Below, one piece after another: positions 51,664-62,584 of a stretch of 64,000 nucleotides of DNA; positions within the stretch are counted from its first letter, which is position 1; the number at the start of each line of letters is the position of its first letter. Origin of the DNA: Aurelia coerulea (taxonomy: Eukaryota > Cnidaria > Scyphozoa > Semaeostomeae > Ulmaridae); NCBI GenBank assembly GCA_039566865.1, contig CM076955.1, positions 17,715,501 to 17,779,500 of the forward strand. The letters run 5' to 3'. The notes below the pieces were generated by a model, which did no database searches, had not been told where the DNA came from, and worked only from the letters and a program-made list of their open reading frames with translations. A program made the translations under genes and the position numbers.

Positions 51664-54600
51664 CACTCCCCCGGTTGATTTACCCAGTAAATCAAAAAGA
51701 GTGTGACTATTCCACGCCCGACAACACCAAGCCTGAATTCTGACGTCACTTCCGGCCTCTCTTGCAAGAAAGCTGTGGCGCGAAAGTAAAATTTTGTGAT
51801 AAATGGCGTCAGCAGGCGTCCCAAGTGTCCCAAAGCAAAATATCGAGATATAACGCAATAGCTGTATCTTCGCTCTTTCAAGTTCTTTGAGCATTTTGAA
51901 CTCAGAGCCCCTTGATTTTTCATATTTTTCAAAGGCCGTGGACAACTCTGTTTACAAACTCGGGATTCAGCACAGCAGGTAAGCAGACTTTATCATAAAT
52001 TTAACGTTTGTCCTTTGTTTCATGGAAATTTTGTTGAAAGTTTTGGATTCCTCGATGTCGTTTTGTCCTATTTGCCACCTTTCGCCAATTGTTGACGAAA
52101 TAAACTTGTCTTTTTCTCGTCTTGAACTTCGGCTTGCAGTTTCAAGAAAATGAACTTTTGTTGGCCTAAATTTAACCGAAATTTTTTCAAACTCCAATAT
52201 TTTCTAAACTAAGACAGGAATTCTCATTTTGGAGATATAACGCAATAGCTGTAAGCATCTAGTTTGTAGGAATGTTGCCTGTTTTGCTGTAGCCTTTGCC
52301 GGTTTCCCACAATTTTCAAAGGCAATTTTTCCTCGAGAGCCATGACCATCTAATCTTCGTTAACTTTACTTGCTTCCTTTCACAAACTTGTCTGCTTTTT
52401 AGTCAGAAAACAAACGTTAACCTTGGTTGAATGTATCACTTTCGAACTTGATCTGATGTTTCAGAAATGAAAGTATTTTAGAGTACTTGCTAGCTGTTTG
52501 GCCACCAGAGCAATGAGAATAATAACAAAACTTTGACTTCGCTCTCAGAGAACTTTTCGGCGGGTTTGGCCTAACTGTAAACAAACATAAAGTTGCATTG
52601 TTGCTTATTTTCTTCAAGACTAATGGGGAAGCCCTGACCTAGAAATAGGAGATTTGCTTACTAAAACAATGTTATCAAGGCTACCTTGTACAAAAAATTA
52701 TCAGCTTTGATTATTTTGCCTATAAACACGATAGTTTACTGCAATTATTTGCCCTTAAATCCGCTTTCTTTTTCTTGAGCAGGGTATTGCTGCTCTGATT
52801 TAAGTTTGCAAAGACCTCTCCTATTTTGGTTTGCTGCTCTTTTTTGTACATGCAATTCTCTATGAGACAAAGTGAAATTTGCTATGCAGCAAATGTTTTT
52901 AGTAGGAGGAAATAATATCGTCTCTGTTTTATTTTAGGACCCAAACAGAACAAGATTATCCTTTACCAATCAAGCCCAACCTTGAAGCAACATTTGACAA
53001 CAACCACAAAAGACTGCAATTCTTGCTTTTTCAATGCCTGAAGACTGATGCAAAACTAATGGAACATTACTGTTGCAAACAAAGCATTCAATGAAAAACA
53101 ATATTATGATATATCAAAAAATTTGAGCAATCCAATAATTGATACTCTGATGATTTTACTCTGATAATAGGAAGATGGTAAGATAATAGCAATTGAATCA
53201 TCACAAAATTGAAATTTTAATGCTTCCAATTCTGAAACAGTCTGAACCTTACTCTGAATTTGATCTGCAAAGACAATTGTTTGCAAAGACAAAGACAAAG
53301 CTCGCCCGTTTCACCCTGTAGCCCCTACTGCCATGCTTATTCATGAGTTTCTGAAAATTACCAAAAAGCAGTTATTGCCGTTGTCCATTCAGAAATAGTC
53401 ATTGCAATTTCGATAGACAGCATCCTTCCCTATCTTCCTTGTCTGTGAGTTTTTAGAGCCAACAAGGGAAGATTTCCAGACTGCATTGAGTTGCTCCATC
53501 ATTGACAGGAACTTGCCCAGTACAAATAACATATTTTTTATAATTTGCTATCCATTTGTCCATCAAAGACATCTGCCATCATAAACAAAACGATTTCAGT
53601 TCTTGATCCATAAATATCCGAGTTCTTTCGTTGGAAGCTGCTTCTTCTTGTCTCTTTCTTTCTGGCGGGTTGGAGACTTATTTGAAAACATGAAAGCATC
53701 TCTTGTCCTTCACTGGCAGTAAAAGGATCGCTAGTGCTCTGCATATTGGTTTATTGCTTCGTTTCGTTCAGAATTAAAAAGTTTTCTTGAAAGCAAGCAG
53801 CAAGCAGACCACGCCGCTTCAAAACAATTTCTACGATCTACGGCATTTTCTAAATGTCATGGCTTTCAAGGCGCTGCTTACCGCACCAAAAACAATGAAT
53901 TCGAAAAATTTGCCCAAATACGGATGAAAATCTCTTAAAATAAGACCATCACTCCTGTCAAATTGCGTGGAGTTTACCAGGATCTTTAAATCAAAACGAT
54001 TTTAGTTTTAAACATTTCTTAGATAAATTCACTACCTTTTAAGATTAAATTAACGCGGAAAAATCACACCGCATCCCTGCAAGAAACGTTCAAAGTGGAC
54101 GAAAATATTCACTTCCGGTCATTTTCCTATACATTTGTATAGGGGCATCAAAGCGAGGCTGAACTCCTCGAGAAAGGTGTTGTCGGGCGTGTATTCTAGC
54201 GTTGACCCGAGTCCGATTTTTTTTTTCTAAGGGATTTTCTAAGTATTTCCTCCGTTCCAGTTTCCGACGATGCAATGCGTTCCAATTTCCACTGTTGTGT
54301 ACGATTTTCTATCTTGGTACCTAATTCGCTGACGAATACTCTACTAGTATTTTTGATGAATCCAGCCCGGGGTTGTGATCCCTAGTGATCACTGGCGACC
54401 GAACAAGCTTTCCCACTTGCTGTCTCGAATATGCTGATTCATAAATCCAACTTTCGACGAATAATTTCGATGCGGTGACATGTTTCTACCATTGACCTAA
54501 AGTTCTACGACGATCGGGCTTTCGAAAAATAACTGCAGGTCTACTCCTGACAGTTCCATGATTCCCTAGTGAATCTGCCCTTACATGAAGTTCCGACAAC

Positions 54601-55866
54601 AACATGTTCTGAACGAATGCGAGCTCCCAAATAAACTATTTCGCGAAATGAGCTCCTCTAATGAACTACTTTACTTTAGGCTACAATGAAGAATTTCTAA
54701 ATCTATGACGTATTTCGTTTCGACTTCTTGTATTTCTATCTCGATATATGTAATTGGCTTCCACAAACGGTCAAAAATAATCTGCCTACGTTTACAGACT
54801 ACTACCTACTGCGAGACGAACCAATACATTCCATGTTTTTCGTTTGGGGTACCTCAAATGTTTCTAGATACGCATGCTTCAAAATGCTGATTATTTCTTA
54901 CAACAAATTTCGATAAACTCTTTATTATACTTCTTACGACCGACTGTTATGGTTAAATCCCTATCTTCGATGTGTTTTTGCTACGCTATTTTCCGACCTC
55001 TCTAAACCGAATTCTCCTATGTTCTGGTGTCCTTTGACCTGTGCAACCCTTGTTGCCGTACGACGATTTCTTGCGTAATATGCTGTGAAAGCTATGACGT
55101 TCTTGTCCTATTTTGGCGAACCTCCTAAATTCCGATCTGATGAATGCTTACAATACCTTGGCATCATTTCTGATATTTATGACCTTGCTCTTTGTTAGCC
55201 TAATCGACACTTTGTTTTATTACCTTTTGATTCAATATGCATTTGTTTCCGCCAACAAAAGACTTACGTAAGTGCCTAATTGCCTGCAATACTTCCTGCA
55301 TGAACTTTCAAACTAAATTTCCGAAAACAGGCCTAAAAGGTTCTAAACAAACAATTTACCGTCCACTACGGGGAGTTCTAACGTCGTCAAACAATGTTCG
55401 CCAATTCGTGAATGTGTTTTCGTGGTTTCTCCAATCCAACAGCGTCGTTCTTTCTATCCTGATCCTTCTGATCATAATCGTACATCCAAATTTCGAGTTT
55501 CGAATTTCAACAATGTTCTCAAGTCCATTTATCTTCAACAATACAGTTTCTGGCAATCAATCTCGAGTGATCTTCGAGAATATATCGTTTCTTCTTCGAT
55601 TTCAACTTCGGCGGTAAGTTCGGTATTCTTGTTCCGATTCGTTTCGTGTTCGTTTTCTCTTCGATATGTTTCTTCGGTTCTGGACTCTGGTTCAAAGTTT
55701 CGATAGCAAATTCTTCTACTGATCTCGGTTTGTTTCTGCCTTCGTGCGTTTATCAGCCTCCAACTTCTTCGTTTTCGATCGATTAAATAGTGCTAGTTTG
55801 TCTCAATGATTTCGGCGTCTTCTTCTTTCGTTCTTCTGAGTTCTCTGCCCCACGTTGGGCGCCATT
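51664..55866. other. Interior of the LARD-like element, function unknown
   Basis: There is no retroelement protein. In plus orientation a promoter-like stretch at about 51741-51758 has TGACGTCACTTCCGG (CRE plus ETS type sites). After it come an ATG at about 51810, a donor-like CAGCAG|GTAAGC near 51977 and an acceptor-like TTATTTTAG near 52936. GAGATATAACGCAATAGCTGTA occurs at about 51844 and again at 52231. A second CACTTCCGGT is near 54111. This may be a captured host gene start; the evidence is weak. Confidence 0.3.
55847..55864 (-). promoter_or_regulatory. Primer-binding site for tRNA-Lys(CUU)
   Basis: Read on the minus strand, TGGCGCCCAACGTGGGGC lies two bases after the 5' LTR. It is complementary over 18 nt to the 3' end of animal tRNA-Lys(CUU) as I recall it. 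Confidence 0.85.
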
Positions 55867-56340
55867 TGTTGGAAAGTTCTCCCTTTCCTGTTTGTATCTC
55901 AGGGCAAAGACAATGAAGACACTTTGTTGACGTTTACTTTATATATATTTACGCACTATTTACATAGGCCTTTCACGACTATCCGGTTTCTCTACTGTTA
56001 CTATTACGACAAATCCTTGTGAGTTACTCCCGCCCCCTCCACTGGCCTACGCCAGGGAGTGGCACTCTATACGCTACGTCCTTTCTCCTGGAGCTCCTTC
56101 AGTAACTGACTACAACTCTATTATCGTGGCTCCATTACGCCCATTTGCGTTTCCGTTATGACCTAATATGGCATAATGACCTTGGCCTATGACCTATGCA
56201 CGTTCCTTTCATGTGTGCATACATGGTTTCCGAATGAGGCTGACTCGTGACCTTGCACATATCACGTGCTACTCGATTCTGCTGTGATGTGCATAAGAGG
56301 GGTTTCTACAATGCTAAATTGAACCTAAAACTTCACAACA
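55867..56340 (-). repeat. LTR of the LARD-like element (5' LTR on the minus strand)
   Basis: 474 bp, nearly identical to 51190-51663. It is followed on the plus strand by the target-site duplicate TATCC. Confidence 0.95.
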
Positions 56341-56345
56341 TATCC

Positions 56346-56612
56346 TTCTAACAGTGTTCTGTATATGTTATTTAGCCGTATCAAATGCCCAAAATATTTC
56401 AGTTTCCTGTCCTTCAAGATATTGATCAGCTTTCTTTTTTCATTCATTCGTTGAAGCACTTCCTCATTTTTCACTTTCTCCGTCCATGACAATTTCAGCA
56501 TTTTCCTATACGTCCACATCTCAAATGCTTCAAGACGTTTCTCAAGTGTGGTTGTTACAGTCCATGTCTCTACTCCATAAAATAAGGTACTCCATACATA
56601 GCATTTCAGAAT
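56346..56612 (-). pseudogene. 3' end of a non-LTR element, proximal part
   Basis: The minus-strand translation reads MWTYRKMLKLSWTEKVKNEE, then VLQRMNEKRKLINILKDRKL, then KYFGHLIR, characteristic of the C-terminal region of RTE/jockey-like RT proteins. Upstream (about 56600-56520) it continues GVETWTVTTTLEKRLEAFEM. It is interrupted by the LTR element and then resumes at 51189. Confidence 0.85.
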
Positions 56613-57099
56613 TCTAAGAAGAACCTATTCATCCTGAAATTTAAGGAAGGTTCTTAGCTTAAAAAAGTTAAATGTAAACTACTGGTTGGTAATATGTGAT
56701 AAAATATTTTAAGAAATTTAGCCATATACAAAGCATTTGTAAAAAATTCCTTGTGTGTATATTGTTCTTTAGGAAATTGTGTCATGATAATGAGTAGGTG
56801 AAAACCTTGTTTTCTTATATTTGGCCTAAATTTCCGAAGGTCTGCAATTAATTCTGTGACAAGAACCTATTTAAGAACCTTGTATCCCGTTTTCAAGAAT
56901 AGTATCATGTGCATAAGAACCTAAACAGGGTGATTTCAAAATATAAGGTTCTTATATGCGGGTTTTTACTGTACGACTCAATACAAAGACTCGAACGGTC
57001 GATACGACGACTTGACCGGTTAACATAATGCGTCGACAGACAAGTCGATGCAACGAGCAATTTGTCCAGCAAATAATTTTGTATAGAAAGGGGGTACCG

Positions 57100-57308
57100 T
57101 TAGTCACAGAGGCACCTCTCAAAAATACTTGACAGGTTGTACGCGGAGGAGCGAAGATTCATTCAGAAAATCGTTGCGGCAAAATTGCGAAATGGTCTAT
57201 TTTCATTGATCACGCGACCAATGAGATTCTGTTATGGTGCGAAAGTGCAGCCAGCAACAATTCGGCAGTTGGTAACTGATCGTATTCTCGGCATGCGTTC
57301 TCCTCCGG
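57100..57308. other. Unassigned sequence before the RT remnant
   Basis: This stretch contains GCGGAGGAGCGAAG and later GTTCTCCTCCGGCAG, loosely inverted. It gives a plus-strand open frame (MYAEERRFIQKIVAAKL...) with no recognisable family. Confidence 0.25.
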
Positions 57309-57780
57309 CAGTCGATATGACCAGTCAGCCTTGCCACTCTTTCGTGCCCTAGGATGGCCCACGGTTAGGGAATTGATTGATCTTGAAACACTAAAAATGG
57401 TTTTCAAGTCCCTAAACGGTGATGCGCCGTCCTATATGAGCGACATGTTCAATAAAGTGAACGAAACAACCTCTCGCGTACTGAGGAATCCTAATATAAA
57501 CCTTAGGACTCCAATGGGTTGAATGATGAATTAAAAGGAGCACCTACTCTAAAGAAATTCCCGGGAGGGTTGATGAAATCCCACAAAGCATAAGTTGAGA
57601 TGCTTTATGCAATGAACTCTTTTAATTTTACTTTTATTGATATTATTTTAATCAGATTGTAATATCTTAGTTTAGTTTTAGTATTTTTATTGCATGGCCC
57701 CCTGTAAATCAGTTTTTCTCTAACTGAGGGGCTACCATGCCTAAAAAATTGAAAATGAAAATGAAATGAAATGAAACTTG
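57309..57780 (+). pseudogene. 3' end of a CR1/L2-like non-LTR retrotransposon
   Basis: The translation gives SRYDQSALPLFRALGWPTVR then ELIDLETLKMVFKSLNG, the C-terminal domain of the RT protein. After a deletion, DELKGAPTLKKF is in another frame. The 3' tail ends in ATGAAAATGAAATGAAATG repeats (about 57750-57777), the usual short tandem end of such elements. 5' truncation is typical of non-LTR insertion. Confidence 0.85.
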
Positions 57781-59273
57781 CATACAGTGCTTTTTCATAA
57801 AAATACTGTACATTTTGTCCAGCCTAAATATTCTTAAGAAATTTTCGTTTTCAGCCTGAATATATTCTTAGAGTATTCTTATTTTTTCCCAAGCTTCCAA
57901 AGGAAATAGCCGCCCTCGAATAGAAACCAAGCTTTTGAAAAAACGAGATATGTCAGTCATGCGATTCTCTGTTATGAACATTGCAAAACAGGCAACTGCT
58001 GAGAAATGAGACACAGATGTACGAGCTTTGGCTGAGCTATATTTTTATACTATTCTTTTGAGTTGGGTGATTCTGAGCCTGAATACCGGGTGAGAAAGAA
58101 AAAAGTTTCCACATTTGAACATTCGTAGCACCACAAGTAATTCATGGATTTGAAAGATTCAAATTTTAGTTAAAAGCCAAAAGATCGAAGTATTTTTGTG
58201 ATTTTGCTCGTCTTCTTACGAGCACTGCAAATATAGGTAAATTCAAATTTACAAAAATTTTATGTTTTCAAAATGATTGAAACACCTGATCAAATCGTTA
58301 GGACTCTTCTCACACACACAGTACAACATGAAACGGGCGTTTCACTTGTCTCATGAGTAATAAACCTCTCTGATTCTCAAACAGATAGTACAGATTTTCA
58401 ATCCCCCATGGCAATAACTGTGCAGATGATATCTCTCACCCATAACAAAATTGCATTTTCTCTGTTGTTCTGAGCAAGGAGTCCTTTATGATTTGATCAA
58501 GTATTTTAGGCCTTTTTGAGTGATTTTGCAACAACCATGTTTTCTAAATTTGAATTTACCAATTTTTCCAGTGCTTGTAAAAAGGCGAGAAAAATCACAA
58601 AAATACTTCGATCTTTTGGCTGTCCAGCAAATATTGATTCATTCCAATCCATCAAGTACTCTTGATGCCAAGAATTTTCAAAAGTGGGAGCTTTTTTTCT
58701 GGTTCACCTGCTACACCCTGAATATTCTTATGAAAATAGAGAGTGTTCTGAGTTACAGCACCTTACTCCTCCTACTTCGAACATGAAAACCAACTTTTGC
58801 ACAGTGATCCAGATCGATGAAATTATGGAATAAATAGGAAAACATGAAGTTTCGAAAACATGCAAATTTTTACATCCCCATTAAAGAGGGTATCCTTGGG
58901 CTTAACAGAAAGCAAAAAGTTTGAAAATCAGACTATCCAATGATGAGAAATGGAATTTTGAAGTTTGTCAAAATTTCAAGTGGCTGTTTATTTTAGAATT
59001 TCCGGTGCAATGTACAGTTTTGGGCCAACTTTAAAGTGTCATAAACCAGCCTAGAAAAGAGTGATTCTCGTGATTTTTGTAGGAACTGGTCAGGAATGCA
59101 GTTGTGGTCAACGTATGTAAAACTTTTTATATTGGGTACAGGATCTTTGGTAGATAGACACTGTTTTTAAGCTTACTTTTACGACAAATTTCGTGAAAAA
59201 TTGCTGAAATTGTATAGCTCCCTGGTTTCCCCTCCTGCGCCTCTGCGCCTTCGGCACTCTCTTTTTCACAACG
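57781..59273. other. Spacer before Ig-FReD gene 3
   Basis: 58086-58711 is a palindromic MITE, listed separately. 57781-58080 and 58720-59270 are AT-rich, with no gene or repeat that I recognise. Confidence 0.5.
58086..58711. mobile_element. Palindromic MITE with CCGGGTGAG termini, TA target site
   Basis: The element starts CCGGGTGAGAAAGAAAAAAG and ends CTTTTTTTCTGGTTCACCTGC, with TA on both flanks (58084-58085 and 58712-58713). The arms are complementary around a centre near 58400. A sister copy is at 20229-20850 and a terminal fragment at 565-598. It is a Tc1/mariner-type non-autonomous element. Confidence 0.8.
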
Positions 59274-59380
59274 CAGATCATTATTCGAATTCGTGAATTC
59301 GCGGAGCATGATCGATCACTCTGTCGAATCCTTCCAAAACATTCGACAATTCTTACATTCTATGATGTAGATTACGAGAA
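59274..59380 (+). promoter_or_regulatory. Conserved upstream block of Ig-FReD gene 3
   Basis: The same block as at 44707-44813, with CAGATCATTATTCGAATTC, GTGAATTCGCGGAGCATG, ATCGATCACT and a TTACGAGAA leader before the ATG. Its preservation in the most diverged paralogue argues for function. Confidence 0.55.
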
Positions 59381-60874
59381 ATGACCGCAACGAACGAAGT
59401 TGTCCTTCTAGAGAAGGGTGAAGCTCACGATAATGAAGTCATCACTTCCAAAGAATCAAGCAAAACAACCAACATAACAACGAAACAGCTTCATACCACT
59501 CTCAAAATCAGAACAACCATTGCCATATCACTGCTTGTCCTTGCAATGAGTGAGATTGCTGTTCTTCACTGGAGGATGTCAACATTATTGACAAACTCGT
59601 TGGGCAAGAACAAGACGAGTCAGAAAACTGGCACAGCATGTCCATCAAGAATACAACGTCGGCTTCCGCCCATAATTTCGACAAAATTTAAGAAAACCAC
59701 GAAACGGCTTGAGTCGTCAACTATGTCCTTATTCTGTGCTGCTACCGGATTTCCAGAACCTGCCATACGATGGGAATTTGATCGCCGAGATACTGGTGAA
59801 AGGTACACATTCCCAAGTCGAGGTATTTTGCAGATAACAAATGTAACAGAAGTGGACCAGAAGGTTATCAGATGCATTGCAGAGAACAATCTTGGAAAAG
59901 ATACCCAAGAGACGACTGTGGTTGTTCATATGAAGCCCCAAATCATCCTACAGAGCACTGTAGAAAGGTGGTTTGTCGGAAAAACAAAGGAGCTATACTG
60001 CAACGTTACAGGCAATCCATTGCCAAAACTAAAATGGGGAAGAACAACAGGATTTCTCAATGGAACACAACATCTATCCTTTGATGGTCGCAGCTTACGC
60101 TTGGTATTGAACAATCCACAAGCAACTGATAGTGGGAACTATTTTTGCACTGCCGAAAATTATCTTGGCAAAGTAAATATATCTCTTAACATGGAGTTCA
60201 TGACTACCCTACGAGACTGTTCGCAATGGAGAAAGAATGGTTATACCAAGAATGGCATTTACTTCATTAGTCCTGATGGCAACACCACATATGAGGCATA
60301 TTGTGACATGACGACAAATAAGGGTGGGTGGACGCTGTTTCAACGACGACAAGATGGATCAGTTGACTTCTATAAAACCTGGAATGAATATAAAAATGGA
60401 TTTGGGAATGTAGCAGGCGAATTTTGGCTTGGTAACAATAAAATATACGAATTGACAAAAGCACAGGACACGATGCTTCGCGTCGATCTTGAAGATGTAA
60501 AAGGAGTGAAGAGTTATGCTGAGTATGGGAGTTTTTACATAGAACATGAAAGAAAACTGTATGAGTTACATGCTAGCGCGTATTCTGGAACTGCCGGCGA
60601 CTCTTTTTTACATCACAATGGATACAAATTTTCCACAAAAGATCGAGATAATGATGGTTATAGGAACCTACACTGTTCGCAGATCTACAAAGGAGCATGG
60701 TGGTACTTTTATTGTCATTATTCTAATCTCAACGGCAGATACCTAAATGGCCCTTACACCGAATCATCTGCCGATGGAGTCATTTGGGTTTCATTTCGTG
60801 GAACTCAAAACTCACTCAAAAAGAGTGAGATGAAGATAAGACCATCTACTTTCAACTTAACTTTTTCACCTTAA
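59381..60874 (+). CDS. Ig-Ig-fibrinogen type II membrane protein, paralogue 3 (497 aa)
   Basis: The most diverged of the three paralogues has the same single-exon architecture. A cytoplasmic tail of about 45 residues precedes the membrane segment (TIAISLLVLAMSEIAVLHW). Then come Ig1 with Cys119 and a matching partner, Ig2, and the FReD from about residue 281. The FReD keeps the calcium motif DRDND and the family-typical GAWWYFYCHYSNLNGRY, so it lacks the extra vicinal cysteines of paralogues 1 and 2. The conserved extracellular Cys near residue 87 (ACPSR) could form an interchain disulfide. The Ig1 entry patch is again different (STKFKKTTKRLESSTMSLF). The C terminus is extended by NLTFSP. The 3' UTR is unrelated to those of genes 1 and 2. 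Confidence 0.93.
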   Translation: MTATNEVVLLEKGEAHDNEVITSKESSKTTNITTKQLHTTLKIRTTIAISLLVLAMSEIAVLHWRMSTLLTNSLGKNKTSQKTGTACPSRIQRRLPPIISTKFKKTTKRLESSTMSLFCAATGFPEPAIRWEFDRRDTGERYTFPSRGILQITNVTEVDQKVIRCIAENNLGKDTQETTVVVHMKPQIILQSTVERWFVGKTKELYCNVTGNPLPKLKWGRTTGFLNGTQHLSFDGRSLRLVLNNPQATDSGNYFCTAENYLGKVNISLNMEFMTTLRDCSQWRKNGYTKNGIYFISPDGNTTYEAYCDMTTNKGGWTLFQRRQDGSVDFYKTWNEYKNGFGNVAGEFWLGNNKIYELTKAQDTMLRVDLEDVKGVKSYAEYGSFYIEHERKLYELHASAYSGTAGDSFLHHNGYKFSTKDRDNDGYRNLHCSQIYKGAWWYFYCHYSNLNGRYLNGPYTESSADGVIWVSFRGTQNSLKKSEMKIRPSTFNLTFSP

Positions 60875-62584
60875 TTTCCTCGTTGTTTTTGTGCGTATAC
60901 ATGAAAGCGCACAGGGACATTCCCCGTAATTATTCATTACATTATATTCACACTAACTTCCGCTGCGCTTGATGTTTTGGCACTTTGTGTGACAGATCTT
61001 CTCGGTGAGTAGGCCACAAGAAATACAGGGTCTCTCAAAAAAAGTGTGCCCCTTTTGCCTGAAGATTGCAACAAAACGGCAAAAGATTCTTGCAAAAATT
61101 TTGCATGTTGTTGCTCTTCAGATATTCAATTAAAGTTTGCTACCATTCCCATTAGAATCTATTGAAAAATGATGGAGCTATGACCTTCAGGAGACCAAAT
61201 TTGATTGGGGAAGAACGCCTTTAGGTTTTCTTAAAGATGATAAACCAACTGCTAACTATCCTGTCAGTGACTTATCTTAATCCTGCCAAATCAGCCCTTC
61301 ATCGATAATGACACCTAGAGATTTGGTTTTCTCCACACGTTTATTTCATGATTATTAAGTACGAGCGAAGAGCATAGGAATCATTCGTCGTACGATTGCT
61401 CGTGGCCCATGGTCGAAACCGCCAAAGCCTCATTTTCACTAACCAATCAGACGGCTAAAAAGCGAGGGAGACAAGAGAAACATGTGAAGATTTTCCTGAA
61501 TTTTACCTACCTTCATAAAACGCAACCAGGACAAAAAACTGCTTGAGATTTCCCGAATTTTTCTAAAGCAATCTACTCTCCAGATGTTTGGGAGTAAAAG
61601 TTTGGATGCCGGTTAAAATATCTCCAGGATTGGTGGAGTTATGGCCAAAAACAAATCGACAAGGCACTGAACCTTGAACAATAGAGATTCTGGCCTGGAG
61701 ACAATAGTAATAACAATAGTGATTGTTGTAAGAACGACCCAAAAACGCCACAATCTGTGTTTTCAATTGTTCTTGCTATTGTCTTTCGCTAAATTTTCTT
61801 TTATTGAAGATTCAATGCCCCTACGGTTTCTATGCGAATTGAAAAAGTCTACAAAGGCTTGTTCGCGCATTTCAAGTCATGTGGCAATACTCTGGGGAAG
61901 TTTCTGTATTGTACTACTGTTTACATTCATGGCAAAAGTTTGCTCGTTGCGAAATAACTTATAAAATTGAAAAGAGGTTTTATCAAGAGGCTTTATCACC
62001 TGACTTGAAGTGGCGTAAAGAGGTCTCGACAAGCCTTCGCCGATTTTGTCTATTGGAAAGGCAATAACTCCGCCAATCCTGAAGATATTTTAACCGGCAT
62101 CCAAACTTTTACTCCCAAACATCTGGAGAGTAGATTACTTTAGAAAAATTCGGGAAATCTCAAGCAGTTTTTTGTCCTGGCTGCGTTTTATGAAGGTAGG
62201 TAAAATTCAGGAAAATCTTCACATGTTTCTTTTGTCTCCTTCGCTTTTTAGCCGTCTGATTGGTCAGTGAAAATGAGGCTTTGGCGGTTTCGACCATGGG
62301 CCACGAGCAATTGGCTATGTACGACGAATGATTCCTATGCTCGAGCGAAGGGAGATCACCTCTTTCATTTATTCTACGTTGGTGACCAATAACCATAAAT
62401 CCAGTTTTGTTGGAGCTCGCACTTAGTTTATTTACCCTTAACACTGATATTCAACAGCTCTTTCTTTGTCGTGCATATGAGCTCTTTTATGTCATTAGAT
62501 GTGATTGTAATCTCGTAATAATATCGTTAGAATATAATGTCGTTAAGTATCTTACGAGTCTCGACCACGGGGTCATCTGCCGAT
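60875..62584. other. DNA downstream of Ig-FReD gene 3
   Basis: 61027-61206 is the left half of the CAGGGTGTCCC MITE. 61363-62350 is a large inverted repeat, listed separately. 60880-61020 should contain the 3' UTR of gene 3. 62350-62584 has nothing recognised. Confidence 0.5.
61363..62350. mobile_element. Large inverted-repeat element, about 300-bp arms
   Basis: The left arm (61363-61660) begins GAGCGAAGAGCATAGGAATC and contains CCAATCAGACGGCTAAAAAG. The right arm (about 62040-62350) is its complement and ends CCTATGCTCGAGCGAAG. The 380-bp centre has short open frames of no known family. A lone arm is at 40577-40835. No target duplication was found. Confidence 0.8.

Larger units (their letters stand above)
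51190..56340 (-). mobile_element. Non-autonomous LTR retrotransposon (LARD-like), 5.15 kb
   Basis: Two 474-bp LTRs (51190-51663 and 55867-56340) differ at one position that I can see. The whole is flanked by TATCC (51185-51189 and 56341-56345). On the minus strand the 5' LTR is followed by an 18-nt primer-binding site for tRNA-Lys, and the 3' LTR is preceded by the purine tract CCGGGGGAGTG. The 4.2-kb interior has no recognisable gag or pol; its longest frames are about 120 codons and unrelated to retroelement proteins. Such large derivatives are moved in trans by autonomous relatives. Near-identical LTRs show it moved recently. Confidence 0.93.
50924..56971. mobile_element. Mariner-type TIR pair carrying nested retroelements
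   Basis: The ends CAGTAAAAACCCGCA and TGCGGGTTTTTACTG with TA flanks (50922-50923 and 56972-56973) are the same TIR family as 33965-35049, and AAGAACCT motifs recur near both ends. The original MITE sequence is only about 50924-51007 and 56613-56971. The middle is a non-LTR fragment, itself split by an LTR element. Confidence 0.85.

Noticed and set aside
51637..51945. Gag-like protein in the LARD-like element
   Set aside because: The minus-strand frame shows no capsid or zinc-knuckle motif and runs into the LTR. I see no reason to call it gag.
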